Notes under the pieces: model-generated | What the model saw: only the letters and a program-made list of their open reading frames with translations | Told to the model about the DNA's origin: nothing | The model's database searches: none | From: Alphaproteobacteria bacterium | GTDB taxonomy: Bacteria > Pseudomonadota > Alphaproteobacteria > UBA3830 | DNA length: 7,407 nt | Assembly: GCA_025998595.1 (NCBI GenBank) | Contig: BNWE01000066.1 | Location: 1-7,407 of the forward strand | Direction: 5' to 3' | Shown here: piece by piece, positions 6,999 to 7,407 of the stretch | Layout of the letters: each line of letters starts with the position of its first letter | Position numbering within the stretch: position 1 is the first letter of the stretch | Position numbers and translations under genes: made by a program

Positions 6999-7024
6999 GT
7001 TTTTTGGTGGCTGCACCAAAAAAC
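6999..7024. repeat. Perfect 11-bp inverted repeat upstream of the OGFr-like promoter
   Basis: GTTTTTTGGTG (6999-7009) and CACCAAAAAAC (7014-7024) are perfect inverted copies around a GCTG centre, extendable by two wobble pairs. On both strands the T-run is on the 5' arm and the A-run on the 3' arm, the reverse of an intrinsic terminator. It ends 3 bp upstream of the TTGACA -35 box, which fits a regulator-binding site better than a terminator. Confidence 0.5.
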
Positions 7025-7181
7025 GTCATTTTCACAAAAGTGCATTGCTCGGAACGCTAATCGAAATCTTTATATCAACAACATGAATGACAAAAAACAT
7101 GTGATTCCATGTGTCGTAATCAATAGACCTGTTGCAGTGTGCCAAGAGAAGGTACGATGAAGATGGAGGAAAAAGGGCTTA

Positions 7182-7230
7182 CTCCACCCCATAACTTATG
7201 GTAAACTATTTCAATGAGTTATGGTTGGAG
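7182..7230. repeat. Long imperfect inverted repeat / stem-loop
   Basis: The arms CTCCACCCCATAACT (7182-7196) and AGTTATGGTTGGAG (7217-7230) pair over 5 bp (CTCCA/TGGAG) and 8 bp (CCATAACT/AGTTATGG), with a small asymmetric internal loop and up to three more inner pairs. The loop is about 14-20 nt. There is no T-run on either side, so it is not a standard terminator. Confidence 0.5.
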
Positions 7231-7274
7231 CTATAAAATGATTGGAATTATTTCAGAATATTTTGATGGATTAG

Positions 7275-7313
7275 GTAAGGTTTTATTTTCCACGGGTCGG
7301 TTATAAACCTTAC
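7275..7313. repeat. Inverted repeat, 11 bp with one bulge
   Basis: GTAAGGTTTTAT (7275-7286) pairs with ATAAACCTTAC (7303-7313) over 11 bp with a single bulged T and a 16-nt loop. Its right arm overlaps a second small hairpin, ACGC-TTTA-GCGT (7312-7323), so the two structures would partly exclude each other. The minus-strand open frame ending at 7310 stops inside the right arm. Confidence 0.45.
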
Positions 7314-7405
7314 GCTTTAGCGTGAACTGTTTTAACAACATATTTCATAGCTATCGCTTGATAATAGTTGTCTAAAAATAAGAGAACATGTAGCGAGGCT
7401 TTTAG
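7310..7405 (-). CDS. Possible 3' end of a minus-strand gene entering from the right edge
   Basis: One minus-strand frame is open from the right edge for 31 codons and ends at a TAA (7312-7310). The peptide (ending NYYQAIAMKYVVKTVHAKA) resembles an ordinary protein C-terminus in composition but matches no family I recognise. A stem-loop (7275-7313) begins right at the stop, as a 3' end might. At 31 codons in AT-rich sequence this could be chance. Confidence 0.18.
   Translation of the reverse strand, partial: LKASLHVLLFLDNYYQAIAMKYVVKTVHAKA
7335..7371. repeat. Inverted repeat near right edge
   Basis: ACAAC-a-TATT (7335-7344) pairs with AATA-GTTGT (7363-7371) over 9 bp with one bulged A. The loop of about 18 nt contains the palindrome ATAGCTAT. 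A further short GGCT-ttt-AGCC hairpin lies at 7397-7407 at the window end. Confidence 0.35.
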
Positions 7406-7407
7406 CC

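Larger units (their letters stand above)
7025..7407. other. Right-edge region without a convincing complete gene; rich in inverted repeats
   Basis: No complete ORF here has both a plausible product and context. Very short plus-strand ORFs exist at 7157-7204 (15 residues) and 7214-7306 (30 residues). They are in the same frame separated by one stop and are not recognised. The stretch holds four or five inverted repeats in a row from 7182 to the edge, listed separately. No tRNA cloverleaf, rRNA segment or known RNA family was recognised. Confidence 0.5.

Noticed and set aside
6999..7024. Palindrome read as an intrinsic terminator
   Set aside because: On both strands the T-run is on the 5' arm and the A-run on the 3' arm, and no U-tract follows the stem. 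It also lies upstream of a promoter rather than after a gene.
6960..7160. 66-codon plus-strand ORF beginning at the ATG at 6960
   Set aside because: It would start on top of the opposite-strand promoter and read through the perfect palindrome. The composition is not protein-like and no ribosome binding site is seen.
7157..7306. Two short in-frame plus-strand ORFs (15 and 30 residues) split by one TAA, possibly a leader peptide with attenuator or a transposase remnant
   Set aside because: Neither peptide matches anything known to me, and the hairpin between them lacks a T-run. A leader peptide or decayed gene cannot be supported.

Overview
The window looks like a piece of an AT-rich genome from a host-associated bacterium, most likely an alphaproteobacterial endosymbiont or intracellular bacterium (Holosporales/Rickettsiales-like). 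This rests on an ordinary bacterial accB-accC pair and a bacterial tRNA-Val with encoded CCA, set between genes typical of intracellular lifestyles: an ankyrin-repeat remnant, a secreted HExxH metallopeptidase-like protein and a secreted His-rich protein with an opioid-growth-factor-receptor (OGFr)-like region. The taxonomic call is inference; no marker gene here settles it.

Layout. (1) Positions 1-1684, minus strand: a long signal-peptide-bearing ORF with an HEITH zinc-protease motif, open to the left edge. Its last part lies antisense to a plus-strand ankyrin-repeat fragment (2-184), which suggests a rearrangement junction near position 105. (2) Positions 1685-1921: divergent AT-rich intergenic region. 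(3) Positions 1922-3769, plus strand: a 615-residue membrane protein with the architecture of FlaA1/CapD/PglF-type nucleotide-sugar dehydratases, but with the NAD glycine motif and nearly all catalytic residues lost. It is a probable pseudoenzyme. (4) Positions 3770-3984: a candidate terminator and then a candidate promoter. (5) Positions 3985-5940, plus strand: tRNA-Val(GAC), accB and accC in tight succession, probably one transcription unit. AccB (biotin carrier) and AccC (biotin carboxylase) form the first half of acetyl-CoA carboxylase, the entry step of fatty-acid synthesis. (6) Positions 6052-6918, minus strand: the secreted His-rich OGFr-like protein. It has a good ribosome binding site, a consensus -35 promoter and a perfect palindrome just upstream of that promoter. 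(7) Positions 6919-7407: no convincing complete gene, but several consecutive inverted repeats.

The tRNA-accB-accC block is core metabolism. The flanking genes look accessory and lineage-specific. The most interesting items are the OGFr-like secreted protein, the decayed-active-site CapD-like membrane protein, the metallopeptidase/ankyrin antisense junction, and the hairpin-dense right end.
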